NCBI RefSeq assembly: GCF_040566555.1
Contig: NZ_JBEWYP010000002.1
Coordinates: forward strand, 124,001-188,000
Source of the DNA: Sediminicola sp040566555
GTDB lineage: Bacteria > Bacteroidota > Bacteroidia > Flavobacteriales > Flavobacteriaceae
DNA length: 64,000 nucleotides
Direction of reading: 5' to 3'
In this document: positions 35,718 through 43,717 of the stretch, one piece after another
Layout of the letters: each line of letters begins with the position of its first letter
Numbering within the stretch: the first letter of the stretch is position 1
Translations under genes and position numbers: made by a program
The notes under the pieces: generated by a model
What the model was told of the DNA's origin: nothing
Databases searched by the model: none
What the model saw: only the letters and a program-made list of their open reading frames with translations

Positions 35718-37616
35718 ATGAGTGACGCTATTAAGCACGAATGTGGAATTTCCCTAATTAGATTATTAAAGCCTTTGGAGTACTATAAAGAGAAATATGG
35801 TACTGCCTTTTATGGGGTCAACAAAATGTACCTCATGATGGAAAAGCAGCATAACCGTGGGCAAGATGGTGCTGGCTTTGCCAGTATAAAATTGGATATG
35901 GAGCCCGGGGAACGCTATATGAGCAGGGTACGTTCAATTGCCCAACAACCCATTCAGGATATTTTTGCACAAATCAACGATCGCATAAATACCACTTTAT
36001 TGGAGCATCCAGAATATCAGGATGATGTGGCACAGCAAAAAAAACACATACCTTATATAGGGGAGGTCCTATTGGGTCATGTTCGTTATGGAACTTTTGG
36101 AAAAAATAGCATAGAGAGTGTTCACCCTTTTTTAAGACAGAACAACTGGATGCACCGTAACCTTATTGTGGCCGGTAATTTCAACATGACCAATGTTCAT
36201 GAACTCTTTGACAACCTCATCCGCATTGGACAGCACCCTAAAGAGCTTGCCGATACTGTTACGGTAATGGAAAAGATAGGTCACTTTTTGGATGATGCAG
36301 TAGCAAAACTATACAAGCAAATAAAAAAGGAAGGTTTCAGTAAACGCGAAGCATCCCCTATAATTGCTGAGCGGCTCAATGTTGCAAAAATACTGAGAAA
36401 AGCGGCAAAGAACTTTGATGGAGGTTATGCCATGGCAGGCTTGTTAGGTCATGGAGACTCCTTTGTACTAAGAGATCCTTCCGGGATACGACCTACCTAT
36501 TTTTATCAAGATGATGAAGTGGTGGCCATTGCCTCTGAAAGACCGGCCATACAAACCGTCTTTAATGTAAGGTATGAGGATATTCAAGAATTGGATCCGG
36601 GCAAGGCAATCATCATTAAGAAAAATGGTGAAGTTATGCTCAAACAAATATTGGAACCAAAAGAACGCAAGGCCTGTTCTTTTGAGCGTATTTACTTCTC
36701 AAGGGGTAGTGATAAAGAAATATACCAGGAACGAAAGGAATTGGGGAAATTGCTTTATCCACAAATTTTGAAGTCGATAGATGGTGATATCAAAAACACT
36801 GTATTCTCCTATATTCCCAATACCGCAGAAACATCATTCTACGGAATGGTGAAGGAGGCCCAAAACGATCTTAACAGGCAAAAGGAAAAACAAATCTTGG
36901 CTATAGGCTCCAAGATTACCTCAGAAGAGTTACATGCAATTTTAGAGGTGCGTCCTAGAATAGAGAAGGTAGCCATCAAAGATGCCAAGCTTAGAACGTT
37001 TATCACACAGGATAGCAGCAGGGATGATCTTGTCGCCCATGTATACGATATTTCCTACGGTTCAGTAAAAGAAGGGGACAACCTTGTCATTATTGATGAT
37101 AGTATTGTTAGGGGAACTACGTTGAAGAAAAGTATTCTTGGCATACTAGACCGATTGTTGCCTAAAAAAATAATCGTGGTATCATCCGCTCCACAAATAC
37201 GATATCCCGATTGTTATGGTATAGATATGGCCAAATTGGAAGACTTCATTGCTTTCAGGGCGGCACTTGCGCTACACCAAGAAAAAAATACCATGCATCT
37301 GGTAGAGGAGATCTACAAGAAATGTTTGGATCAGGTCAGCAACCCGGATAGTGATATCATCAACTACGTCAAAGAATTCTACACCCCGTTTACCACAGAG
37401 GAGATTTCTAAAAAAATTGGGGAATTGTTATGTCCTGATGGAATAAAAGCTGAAGTGGAGATTATTTATCAGACCGTTGAAAGTTTACACCAGGCCTGCC
37501 CCAAAAATTTGGGAGACTGGTATTTTACCGGTGACTATCCGACGCCCGGTGGGAATAGAGTTGTTAATAGAGCCTTTATCAATTTCTTTGAAGGCAAAAA
37601 CCAACGCGCATATTAA
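35718..37616 (+). CDS. Amidophosphoribosyltransferase-like protein, long form
   Basis: A 632-residue PurF-type enzyme: N-terminal glutaminase (Ntn) domain and C-terminal PRTase. The Ntn nucleophile would be Cys9, after a short propeptide-like MSDAIKHE; B. subtilis-type PurF is likewise processed to expose Cys. The glutaminase loop NRGQDGAGFAS is visible. The PRPP-binding motif appears as NLVIIDDSIVRGTT. At 632 residues it is over 100 longer than E. coli PurF, with inserts in both domains. It should make phosphoribosylamine from PRPP and glutamine. Whether it is the main PurF or a second, flavobacterial paralogue cannot be decided here. Confidence 0.85.
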   Translation: MSDAIKHECGISLIRLLKPLEYYKEKYGTAFYGVNKMYLMMEKQHNRGQDGAGFASIKLDMEPGERYMSRVRSIAQQPIQDIFAQINDRINTTLLEHPEYQDDVAQQKKHIPYIGEVLLGHVRYGTFGKNSIESVHPFLRQNNWMHRNLIVAGNFNMTNVHELFDNLIRIGQHPKELADTVTVMEKIGHFLDDAVAKLYKQIKKEGFSKREASPIIAERLNVAKILRKAAKNFDGGYAMAGLLGHGDSFVLRDPSGIRPTYFYQDDEVVAIASERPAIQTVFNVRYEDIQELDPGKAIIIKKNGEVMLKQILEPKERKACSFERIYFSRGSDKEIYQERKELGKLLYPQILKSIDGDIKNTVFSYIPNTAETSFYGMVKEAQNDLNRQKEKQILAIGSKITSEELHAILEVRPRIEKVAIKDAKLRTFITQDSSRDDLVAHVYDISYGSVKEGDNLVIIDDSIVRGTTLKKSILGILDRLLPKKIIVVSSAPQIRYPDCYGIDMAKLEDFIAFRAALALHQEKNTMHLVEEIYKKCLDQVSNPDSDIINYVKEFYTPFTTEEISKKIGELLCPDGIKAEVEIIYQTVESLHQACPKNLGDWYFTGDYPTPGGNRVVNRAFINFFEGKNQRAY

Positions 37617-37620
37617 CAAA

Positions 37621-37662
37621 ATTATCGATGAAATGCACAAATATGTGCATTTCATCGATAAT
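37621..37662. repeat. Perfect 19-bp inverted repeat downstream of the purF-like gene
   Basis: ATTATCGATGAAATGCACA (37621-37639) is the exact reverse complement of 37644-37662, loop AATA. It begins 4 bases after the stop codon. No T-run follows on the + strand. Its right arm contains TCATCGATAAT, which resembles elements in the spacers of the sRNA array (37845 and 38051), so it may belong to the array's upstream unit. It could be an unusual terminator, an RNase III substrate or a protein-binding site. Confidence 0.75.
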
Positions 37663-37708
37663 AATCGCATTTTGGCGGTCTTATAATTTAAATCGAACCT
37701 TCCACAAG

Positions 37709-37716
37709 TATTTTTA
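37709..37716 (+). promoter_or_regulatory. Possible -7 box of sRNA copy 1
   Basis: TATTTTTA is a weak match to TAnnTTTG, 6 bases before the conserved RNA element. This is the least convincing promoter of the four. Confidence 0.3.
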
Positions 37717-37721
37717 TGGCT

Positions 37722-37795
37722 ACCATAGCATAAGTAGGTTAAGTTCATGGTAAGATTTGGGGCAAAAAAGGTGGAGACTTCTCCACCTTTTTTAT
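37722..37795 (+). ncRNA. Tandem small RNA, copy 1
   Basis: The first of four copies. A 41-base 5' part (37722-37762) is identical in copies 1-3. ACCAT (37722-37726) pairs with ATGGT (37747-37751), leaving a 20-base loop that exposes AAGTAGGTTAAGTT. After a short single-stranded linker ending in TTTGGGG, an intrinsic terminator follows: GGTGGAG (37770-37776), loop ACTT, CTCCACC (37781-37787), six T. The predicted RNA is about 70-75 nt. Confidence 0.75.
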
Positions 37796-37920
37796 TTTAA
37801 CCGCCCTCTACCCCCAATAATTGAACATCCCTTCAAGCGTCCGTTCATCGGCAAAGAAGCGTTTCATCCCCTTTTAAAAGGAATTAGTCTAAAAAATTAT
37901 TTCAGTTCTACCTATTGCCC

Positions 37921-37928
37921 TACTTTCG
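37921..37928 (+). promoter_or_regulatory. -7 box of sRNA copy 2
   Basis: TACTTTCG differs from TAnnTTTG at one base; it lies 4 bases before the conserved element and is shared with copy 3. Confidence 0.45.
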
Positions 37929-37932
37929 AAGG

Positions 37933-38007
37933 ACCATAGCATAAGTAGGTTAAGTTCATGGTAAGATTTGGGGAAAAAGGTGGAGGCAACTCCACCTTTT
38001 TATTTTT
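37933..38007 (+). ncRNA. Tandem small RNA, copy 2
   Basis: Same 41-base 5' part as copy 1 and the same ACCAT/ATGGT stem with loop AAGTAGGTTAAGTT. The terminator is GGTGGAG, loop GCAA, CTCCACC, then a T-rich tail. One base is missing before the terminator compared with copy 1, which shifts any reading frame that starts at the internal ATG. Confidence 0.75.
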
Positions 38008-38126
38008 ACATCCTCTACCCCAATATTTAGAATTTCTTTCCCATTGCCACTCATCGATAAAAAAGCATTTCAACCCATTTTAAAAGGGCTTAGTCTAAAA
38101 GATTGTTTCGTTTCCACCTATTGCTC

Positions 38127-38134
38127 TACTTTCG
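38127..38134 (+). promoter_or_regulatory. -7 box of sRNA copy 3
   Basis: TACTTTCG (38127-38134), with a TTG about 21 bases upstream (GATTGTTTCG), fits a Bacteroidota promoter with one mismatch. Confidence 0.5.
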
Positions 38135-38138
38135 AAGG

Positions 38139-38212
38139 ACCATAGCATAAGTAGGTTAAGTTCATGGTAAGATTTGGGGAAAAAAGGTGGAGGAAACTCC
38201 GCCTTTTTTATT
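38139..38212 (+). ncRNA. Tandem small RNA, copy 3
   Basis: Identical to copies 1 and 2 over the 41-base 5' part. In the terminator GGTGGAG faces CTCCGCC, so one pair has changed from T-A to T-G and pairing is kept as a G-U wobble. Loop GAAA; six T follow. Confidence 0.75.
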
Positions 38213-38296
38213 TCTGATAATCAAAACAATAGCACTCTACATACCTCAAAACAAAAATATCCGAATCTATTCTTTCGAAAATTTATTCATTTTTCT

Positions 38297-38326
38297 TTGT
38301 TATTTCTCACAATACCAGTAATTTAG
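38297..38326 (+). promoter_or_regulatory. Promoter of sRNA copy 4
   Basis: TTG (38297-38299), 19 bases, TAATTTAG (38319-38326, one mismatch to TAnnTTTG). The RNA element starts 5 bases later. It is the best-formed promoter of the array. Confidence 0.55.
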
Positions 38327-38330
38327 TACC

Positions 38331-38403
38331 GCCATAGCATAAGTAGGTTAAGTTTATGGTAAGATTTGGGATGAAAAGGGTGGAGACTTCTCCACCCTTT
38401 TCT
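38331..38403 (+). ncRNA. Tandem small RNA, copy 4
   Basis: The most diverged copy. GCCAT/ATGGT replaces ACCAT/ATGGT (G-U in place of A-U), and C to T at the inner stem edge adds a pair (ATA/TAT). The seed AAGTAGGTTAAGTT is unchanged. The terminator stem is one pair longer with both arms changed (GGGTGGAG/CTCCACCC). These compensatory changes support both stems. Confidence 0.72.
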
Positions 38404-38505
38404 ATTTGCACCCCCCTACTTTCCAAATCAACTTCTCTAGCCATACTTTTAGATATCAGACTATTACTGCTTTTTGAAGCATCAATTTCACCTACTTATT
38501 GGAAC

Positions 38506-38537
38506 AAAAAAAACCATCTTACAATGAGTAAGATGGT
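38506..38537 (-). terminator. Intrinsic terminator of sodA
   Basis: On the minus strand ACCATCTTAC, a 5-base loop and GTAAGATGGT are followed by eight T. It begins 22 bases after the sodA stop. Confidence 0.88.
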
Positions 38538-38559
38538 CTATACCTTAAAGGCTTAATTA

Positions 38560-39168
38560 TTATTTGTTGGCTTTGTAAAGTTCAGCAACTTTATTCCAAT
38601 TGATAATATTATAGAAATGTGTAATATAATCAGGTCTTCTGTTTTGGTAGTTTAGGTAATACGCATGCTCCCAAACATCCAATCCCAAAATTGGGAATCC
38701 ACCACAACCAACACCTGGCATTAATGGGTTATCTTGATTAGGTGTAGAGCAAATCTCCAATTTACCTCCTTTATGAACACATAGCCATGCCCAACCAGAA
38801 CCAAATCTTGTAGCTGCCGCCTTTGCAAAGGCATCTTTAAAGCTATCGTACGATCCAAATGCGGAATTGATGGCATCTGCCACCTCTCCACTAGGCTCAC
38901 CTCCACCTTTCGGTGACATTACTTCCCAAAACAAGGAGTGATTGTAAAATCCACCTCCATTGTTCCTTACAGCAGCATTGGACATGTCCAAATTGTTCAA
39001 GATATCCTCTATGGATTTCCCGGCAAGGTCAGTTCCCTCAATTGCGTTGTTCAAGTTGGTGGTATATCCATTGTGATGCTTTGTATGGTGTATTTCCATT
39101 GTTTTAGCATCAATATGAGGTTCCAATGCATCGTATGCATATGGTAATTTAGGTAATTCAAAAGCCAT
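38560..39168 (-). CDS. sodA: Superoxide dismutase (Mn/Fe)
   Basis: A 202-residue cytoplasmic superoxide dismutase. Metal ligands are in HHTKHHNGYTTNL, NHSLFWEVM and DVWEHAYYLNYQNRRPDY. The NNGGGFYNHSLFW context is closer to Mn-type enzymes, but metal use (Mn, Fe or either) cannot be read from the sequence alone. It converges on the sRNA array, and each side has its own terminators. Confidence 0.95.
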   Translation of the reverse strand: MAFELPKLPYAYDALEPHIDAKTMEIHHTKHHNGYTTNLNNAIEGTDLAGKSIEDILNNLDMSNAAVRNNGGGFYNHSLFWEVMSPKGGGEPSGEVADAINSAFGSYDSFKDAFAKAAATRFGSGWAWLCVHKGGKLEICSTPNQDNPLMPGVGCGGFPILGLDVWEHAYYLNYQNRRPDYITHFYNIINWNKVAELYKANK

Positions 39169-39204
39169 AATTATAGTGTTTTATAGTTAATTATTTCTGT
39201 TTCC

Positions 39205-39212
39205 CAAATTTA
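39205..39212 (-). promoter_or_regulatory. -7 box for sodA
   Basis: On the minus strand TAAATTTG matches TAnnTTTG, 36 bases upstream of the sodA ATG. Confidence 0.5.
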
Positions 39213-39271
39213 AGGTTTTAAGAAGCAATTTCCATTAATAATTTGTTAAGAACTGTTCAAGAATCCTTATT

Positions 39272-42200
39272 TTGCAAATAAAATTAGTGCAGAACGCCAA
39301 CTACAAAATATATAATGCCTCTGCCGGTTCGGGCAAGACCTTTACCTTAACCAAGGAGTATCTTAAAATTATTCTTGCTTCCAGGTCCAACCGTAGTTTT
39401 CGCCAAATATTAGCCATTACCTTCACAAACAAGGCCGTGAATGAAATGAAACAACGCATCTTGGGCAGTCTGTACGATTTTGGGGAGACCACCTCCTTAA
39501 AAGAGGCATCGCCCATGTTTCTTACCATTTCGGAAGAGCTGCAGATGAGCGCTGAAGACCTTCAAAAAAAAGCAAGAAAAACGCTAAAAGAGATTTTGCA
39601 CAATTATGCTTTTTTTGATGTGTCCACTATAGATAAATTTACGCATCGACTTATTCGCACCTTTGCAAAGGACTTAAAACTACCACAGAATTTTGAGGTA
39701 ATTATGGACACCGCCCTTCTTTTGGATGAGGCTATAGCCCGACTCATCAACAAGGCGGGGACCAATGAAGAACTCACCTCAGTATTGCTGGATTTTGCCC
39801 TGGAAAAAGCAAATGAGGACAAAAGTTGGGACATAAGTCTGGATTTGGCCAAAATTGGGAAGTTGCTCTTTGATGAAAATCATGCCGACCACCTAAAACA
39901 GATTACAGATAAGGAAATAGGTGATTTTTTGGTGCTGAAGAAAAAAATCCAGTCAGAAATATTGAATTTAAAGAATGATTCTAAAGTTTTAGCTAGCAGT
40001 ATATTTCCTTTAATTGACAGTTTTGGCCTAGAGACCACCGACTTTCCAAGAGAAACACTACCAAACCACTTTAAAAGGATTGCAGATGGTGAAATATCCG
40101 TTGGTTTATATAAAAATCAGTTGGAACAGAACCTCCAAAATAATGGCATACTCAAAAAAGCCAAATCTGCATTGGATTCTGAAATTTGTCCACCACTTTT
40201 GGAAATCTACTTAAAGATAAAACATATCGTGTATCAAATTCTATTTCTTGAGAATGCCTATAATAACATAGTTCCCCTCACGGTCCTTAATGCCATACAG
40301 CAAGAGGTGAAAGCTTTGGAATTGGAAAGGGACCAATTGCCCATCTCCTCCTTTAACCGGATCATCTCGAAAGAAATTAAAAATCAGCCTGCTCCCTTTA
40401 TCTACGAAAGGCTGGGCGAAAAGTACCGGCATTATTTTATTGATGAGTTCCAGGACACTTCGGAGATGCAGTGGAACAATCTGATCCCCTTAATAGGAAA
40501 CGCGTTGGAGAGTGAGGATCTTCTTGGGCAAAAAGGGTCCTTATTATTAGTTGGTGATGCCAAACAGGCCATATACAGATGGCGCGGTGGCAAAGCGGAA
40601 CAATTTTTAAACCTGATCAACCTAGAAAAAAATCCGTTCGTACTTTCCCCGGATACCAAAAATTTACCTGCCAATTATAGGAGCTGTGAAGAGGTGATCA
40701 AATTCAATAATGATTTCTTTACCGTTGCCAGTCCCTTTCTCAATAATGTTGCTTATAATCAATTGTTTCTTGAGGGGAACAAGCAAGAATACAATTCCAA
40801 AAAGGGCGGCTTGGTGACAATAAGCTTTGTTGAGGAATCGGAGGATATGACCGAAAATGAGCATTATTGTGCACAGATACTGAAATGCATTGAAGAAGTA
40901 AGGGAAAAGAATTTTGGGTTAAAAGATATCTGCATTCTTACACGTAGCCGTAAACATGGGATTATCGTGGCAGATTTTCTAATGAAAGAAGGAATCCCAA
41001 TCATTTCCTCTGAAACCCTTTTATTGAACAGCAGTCCAAAAGTTCAATTTTTAATTGCCCTCCTGCACTATTCAATCGATCCTAATAATAAGGAAATTGC
41101 TTTTGAAATACTTTATTTTCTTTCAGGGGATAAAGGACCCAATCATAATTTTATAGCATCACATATGGAGGCCGTAGGTGACCTATTAAAAAATGTATAT
41201 GATTTTGATGCCAAGTATTTAAAACAACACTCGGTTTATGACGGGTTGGAACACGCCATAAAGCAATTCAATTTAATAGAAAGTTCTGATGCCTACATCA
41301 CCTATTTAATGGATACGGTCCTGGAGGTGGAACAAAAAGATGGGAGCAGTCCACATTCTTTTCTGACCTATTGGGAAAAGAAAAAAGACAAGCTAAGCAT
41401 AACGGCTCCTGAAAGTGTGAATGCCATTCAGATTATGACCGTGCACAAGTCGAAAGGCTTGGAATTTCCCATCGTAATATTCCCTTATGCCAATGAACAG
41501 CTCTATAAGGAAATAGATGCAAAATTATGGATCCCTGTGGATGCGGATTCGTTCAACGGTTTTGAAGCGCTTTTGGTGAATAAAAAACAAGAGGTAGTGG
41601 AATATGGAGAAGCTGCCAGTGCGCTCTACGAGGAAGAGCAGCATAAATTGGAATTGGACGCCTTTAATGTTTTATATGTTGCGCTGACAAGAGCTGAAGA
41701 TGCACTTTATATACTAACCAAGAAAGATCTCAAAAGCAATGGGGATCACAAAACGGATTTCTATTCTGGGCTGTTCATACATTATTTAAAGGAAAAAGGA
41801 CAATGGGATCCTTCAAAGCACTCCTATGCATTTGGTGGGCTAAATTTTGCAGAAGAGCATCAAAAGCCCATGATGGATCAATTAACCGTCCCTTATGCCC
41901 TTACTTATAAGGATAGGCCAAGTTTCAACCTCATCACCACCTCGGGCTCTCTTTGGGATTCAGGGGCGGAACTTGCCATGGAACAAGGAAATGTACTGCA
42001 TCAGCTTTTAAGTTATATAAAGACTGAAGCAGATATTGCCCAAGCTCTAACCTTAATGCAAAGAAATGGCCAAATTACCCATCAGGAAACAAACTCCCTG
42101 AATGAGGTTCTTTTAAAGATTGTCCGCCACCCAGAACTGGAAGAATTTTTCCATTCGGATGCAATTGTTTGGAATGAAAGGGATATAATTACCCAAATCG

Positions 42201-42397
42201 GGTTAATTTTGCGACCAGACAGGATTGTGCTACAAGAAAAGGCAGTAACGATAATTGATTACAAAACAGGAATCAGGAGTTCTACCCACCATGCACAGGT
42301 GAATGATTATGCCTTGGCCATGGAAGCCATGAACTTTACTGTTAAAAATAAAATTATCGTTTATATTAATGATACCATAACACCAGAATTCATATAA
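39272..42397 (+). CDS. AddA-like UvrD-family helicase-nuclease
   Basis: A 1041-residue SF1A helicase with a C-terminal RecB-type nuclease: Walker A NASAGSGKTFTL near the N-terminus, FIDEFQDTSEMQW (Walker B), VHKSKGLEFP (motif V), YVALTRAEDALY (motif VI) and the nuclease motif VTIIDYKTG close to the end. It resembles the AddA subunit of double-strand-break repair, which resects DNA ends for RecA. The AddB-like partner lies 2.8 kb downstream. A TTG at 39272 is the listed start, but it overlaps a promoter-like TTATTTTG; the GTG at 39287 is a good alternative. Confidence 0.88.
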   Translation: MQIKLVQNANYKIYNASAGSGKTFTLTKEYLKIILASRSNRSFRQILAITFTNKAVNEMKQRILGSLYDFGETTSLKEASPMFLTISEELQMSAEDLQKKARKTLKEILHNYAFFDVSTIDKFTHRLIRTFAKDLKLPQNFEVIMDTALLLDEAIARLINKAGTNEELTSVLLDFALEKANEDKSWDISLDLAKIGKLLFDENHADHLKQITDKEIGDFLVLKKKIQSEILNLKNDSKVLASSIFPLIDSFGLETTDFPRETLPNHFKRIADGEISVGLYKNQLEQNLQNNGILKKAKSALDSEICPPLLEIYLKIKHIVYQILFLENAYNNIVPLTVLNAIQQEVKALELERDQLPISSFNRIISKEIKNQPAPFIYERLGEKYRHYFIDEFQDTSEMQWNNLIPLIGNALESEDLLGQKGSLLLVGDAKQAIYRWRGGKAEQFLNLINLEKNPFVLSPDTKNLPANYRSCEEVIKFNNDFFTVASPFLNNVAYNQLFLEGNKQEYNSKKGGLVTISFVEESEDMTENEHYCAQILKCIEEVREKNFGLKDICILTRSRKHGIIVADFLMKEGIPIISSETLLLNSSPKVQFLIALLHYSIDPNNKEIAFEILYFLSGDKGPNHNFIASHMEAVGDLLKNVYDFDAKYLKQHSVYDGLEHAIKQFNLIESSDAYITYLMDTVLEVEQKDGSSPHSFLTYWEKKKDKLSITAPESVNAIQIMTVHKSKGLEFPIVIFPYANEQLYKEIDAKLWIPVDADSFNGFEALLVNKKQEVVEYGEAASALYEEEQHKLELDAFNVLYVALTRAEDALYILTKKDLKSNGDHKTDFYSGLFIHYLKEKGQWDPSKHSYAFGGLNFAEEHQKPMMDQLTVPYALTYKDRPSFNLITTSGSLWDSGAELAMEQGNVLHQLLSYIKTEADIAQALTLMQRNGQITHQETNSLNEVLLKIVRHPELEEFFHSDAIVWNERDIITQIGLILRPDRIVLQEKAVTIIDYKTGIRSSTHHAQVNDYALAMEAMNFTVKNKIIVYINDTITPEFI

Positions 42398-42409
42398 TAC
42401 CTTAATCAT

Positions 42410-43603
42410 ATGTACGGAAGTATTCAACAACATTTACAAGAAGAATTACAAAATATCAAGGATGACGGTCTTTATAAAAAGGAACGCATCATAACTTCAC
42501 CCCAAGGAGCGGTGATCAAAATTTCTACCGGTCAGGAGGTCATAAATTTTTGCGCCAATAATTATTTGGGGCTTTCTGCACATCCCGAAGTGGTAAAAGC
42601 AGCCAAGGATACCTTGGATAGCCATGGGTTTGGGATGTCCTCGGTACGTTTTATCTGTGGTACCCAGGATATACATAAGGAACTGGAACAAAAGATCGCA
42701 GATTTCTATGGTACAGAGGATACCATATTATATGCGGCCGCATTTGATGCCAATGGCGGGGTCTTTGAACCCCTACTGGGAGCAGAGGATGCTATAATCT
42801 CTGATTCGCTTAACCATGCTTCGATTATAGACGGGGTTCGTTTATGTAAGGCCAAGAGATACCGTTATGCCAACAATGATATGGCAGATCTAGAGGCCCA
42901 ATTGAAACAGGCCAATGAGGACGATGCCCGTTTTAAGATCATTGTTACCGATGGGGTCTTCTCCATGGACGGCCTATTGGCTCCTTTGGACAAGATATGT
43001 GACCTTGCTGATAAGTATGACGCTATGGTTATGATAGATGAGTGTCATTCTGCCGGGTTCATTGGGGAAACGGGAAGAGGCACCCTAGAGGAGAAAGGGG
43101 TCATGAACAGAATTGACATTATCACAGGAACCTTAGGGAAGGCCTTAGGAGGCGCCATGGGAGGCTATACTACTGGTAAAAAGGAAATTATTGAAATTTT
43201 AAGGCAGCGATCCAGACCTTACTTATTCTCCAATTCCTTGGCCCCAACAATAGTAGGAGCCTCTATTAAGGTATTTGAGATGTTGGATAAGGACACCACA
43301 TTAAGGGATAAGCTTCAGAAAAATACAGAGTATTTTAAGAAAGGAATGAAAGATGCTGGTTTTGATATTATTGACGGGGATTCGGCAATTGTTCCGGTAA
43401 TGTTATATGATGCCAAACTCTCTCAACAAATGGCAGATATGCTTTTGGAGAAAGGCATCTATGTGATTGGTTTTTTCTTTCCCGTGGTCCCAAAAGGGAA
43501 AGCGAGAATACGTGTACAACTTTCCGCTGCCCATGAAATTGAACACTTGGATAAGGCAATCCAAGCATTTACTGAGGTTGGCAAGGCTTTGAACGTGATA
43601 TAA
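42410..43603 (+). CDS. kbl: Glycine C-acetyltransferase (KBL)
   Basis: A 397-residue PLP-dependent alpha-oxoamine synthase converting 2-amino-3-ketobutyrate and CoA to glycine and acetyl-CoA in threonine breakdown. The PLP-Lys is in GTLGKALGGAMGGY. NNYLGLSAHPEV, FGMSSVRFICGTQD and IDECHSAGFIGETGRG are characteristic. Threonine dehydrogenase is not adjacent. It starts 12 bases after the addA-like stop, so they may be cotranscribed. Confidence 0.95.
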   Translation: MYGSIQQHLQEELQNIKDDGLYKKERIITSPQGAVIKISTGQEVINFCANNYLGLSAHPEVVKAAKDTLDSHGFGMSSVRFICGTQDIHKELEQKIADFYGTEDTILYAAAFDANGGVFEPLLGAEDAIISDSLNHASIIDGVRLCKAKRYRYANNDMADLEAQLKQANEDDARFKIIVTDGVFSMDGLLAPLDKICDLADKYDAMVMIDECHSAGFIGETGRGTLEEKGVMNRIDIITGTLGKALGGAMGGYTTGKKEIIEILRQRSRPYLFSNSLAPTIVGASIKVFEMLDKDTTLRDKLQKNTEYFKKGMKDAGFDIIDGDSAIVPVMLYDAKLSQQMADMLLEKGIYVIGFFFPVVPKGKARIRVQLSAAHEIEHLDKAIQAFTEVGKALNVI

Positions 43604-43653
43604 AAGTGGAAATACCCTAAAACAAATGAGTTAAAAAAAATAGGAAATTGATT

Positions 43654-43683
43654 TTGTTAATAATTTTTAACAACTTACATTTG
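43654..43683 (+). promoter_or_regulatory. Promoter of the ompA-type gene
   Basis: TTG (43654-43656), 19 bases, TACATTTG (43676-43683): an ideal Bacteroidota promoter. It leaves a leader of about 27 bases before the ATG. Confidence 0.75.
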
Positions 43684-43717
43684 CAGCTAATAAACACTTA
43701 AACTTAAATTTTAATAC

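Larger units (their letters stand above)
37722..38403 (+). repeat. Tandem array of four sRNA genes
   Basis: Copy starts at 37722, 37933, 38139 and 38331 give spacings of 211, 206 and 192 bases. The RNA segments are almost identical while the intervening 120-135 bases have diverged, although spacers 1-2 and 2-3 are still recognisably related (for example TCATCG near 37845 and 38051, CTACTTTCGAAGG before copies 2 and 3). This is the signature of gene duplication followed by selection on the RNA, not of CRISPR or an insertion sequence. Confidence 0.85.

Noticed and set aside
37757..37939. Open reading frame across the copy 1-copy 2 spacer
   Set aside because: Runs through a terminator and a diverging spacer with no conserved peptide and no plausible start signal.
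37722..38403. CRISPR array
   Set aside because: Only four units, spacers of 120-135 bases that are related to each other, terminators inside each repeat and no cas genes.
38490..38498. ACCTACTTA downstream of copy 4 as an sRNA target or a fifth copy
   Set aside because: Only 9 bases of complementarity, on the same strand and in no mRNA; at most a decayed spacer remnant resembling the CACCTATTG before copies 2 and 3.
38356..38556. Open reading frame beginning MVRFGMKRVET inside sRNA copy 4
   Set aside because: The ATG is part of the conserved RNA stem (ATGGT). In the other copies the same ATG leads into different frames and peptides, and the frame crosses the terminator.
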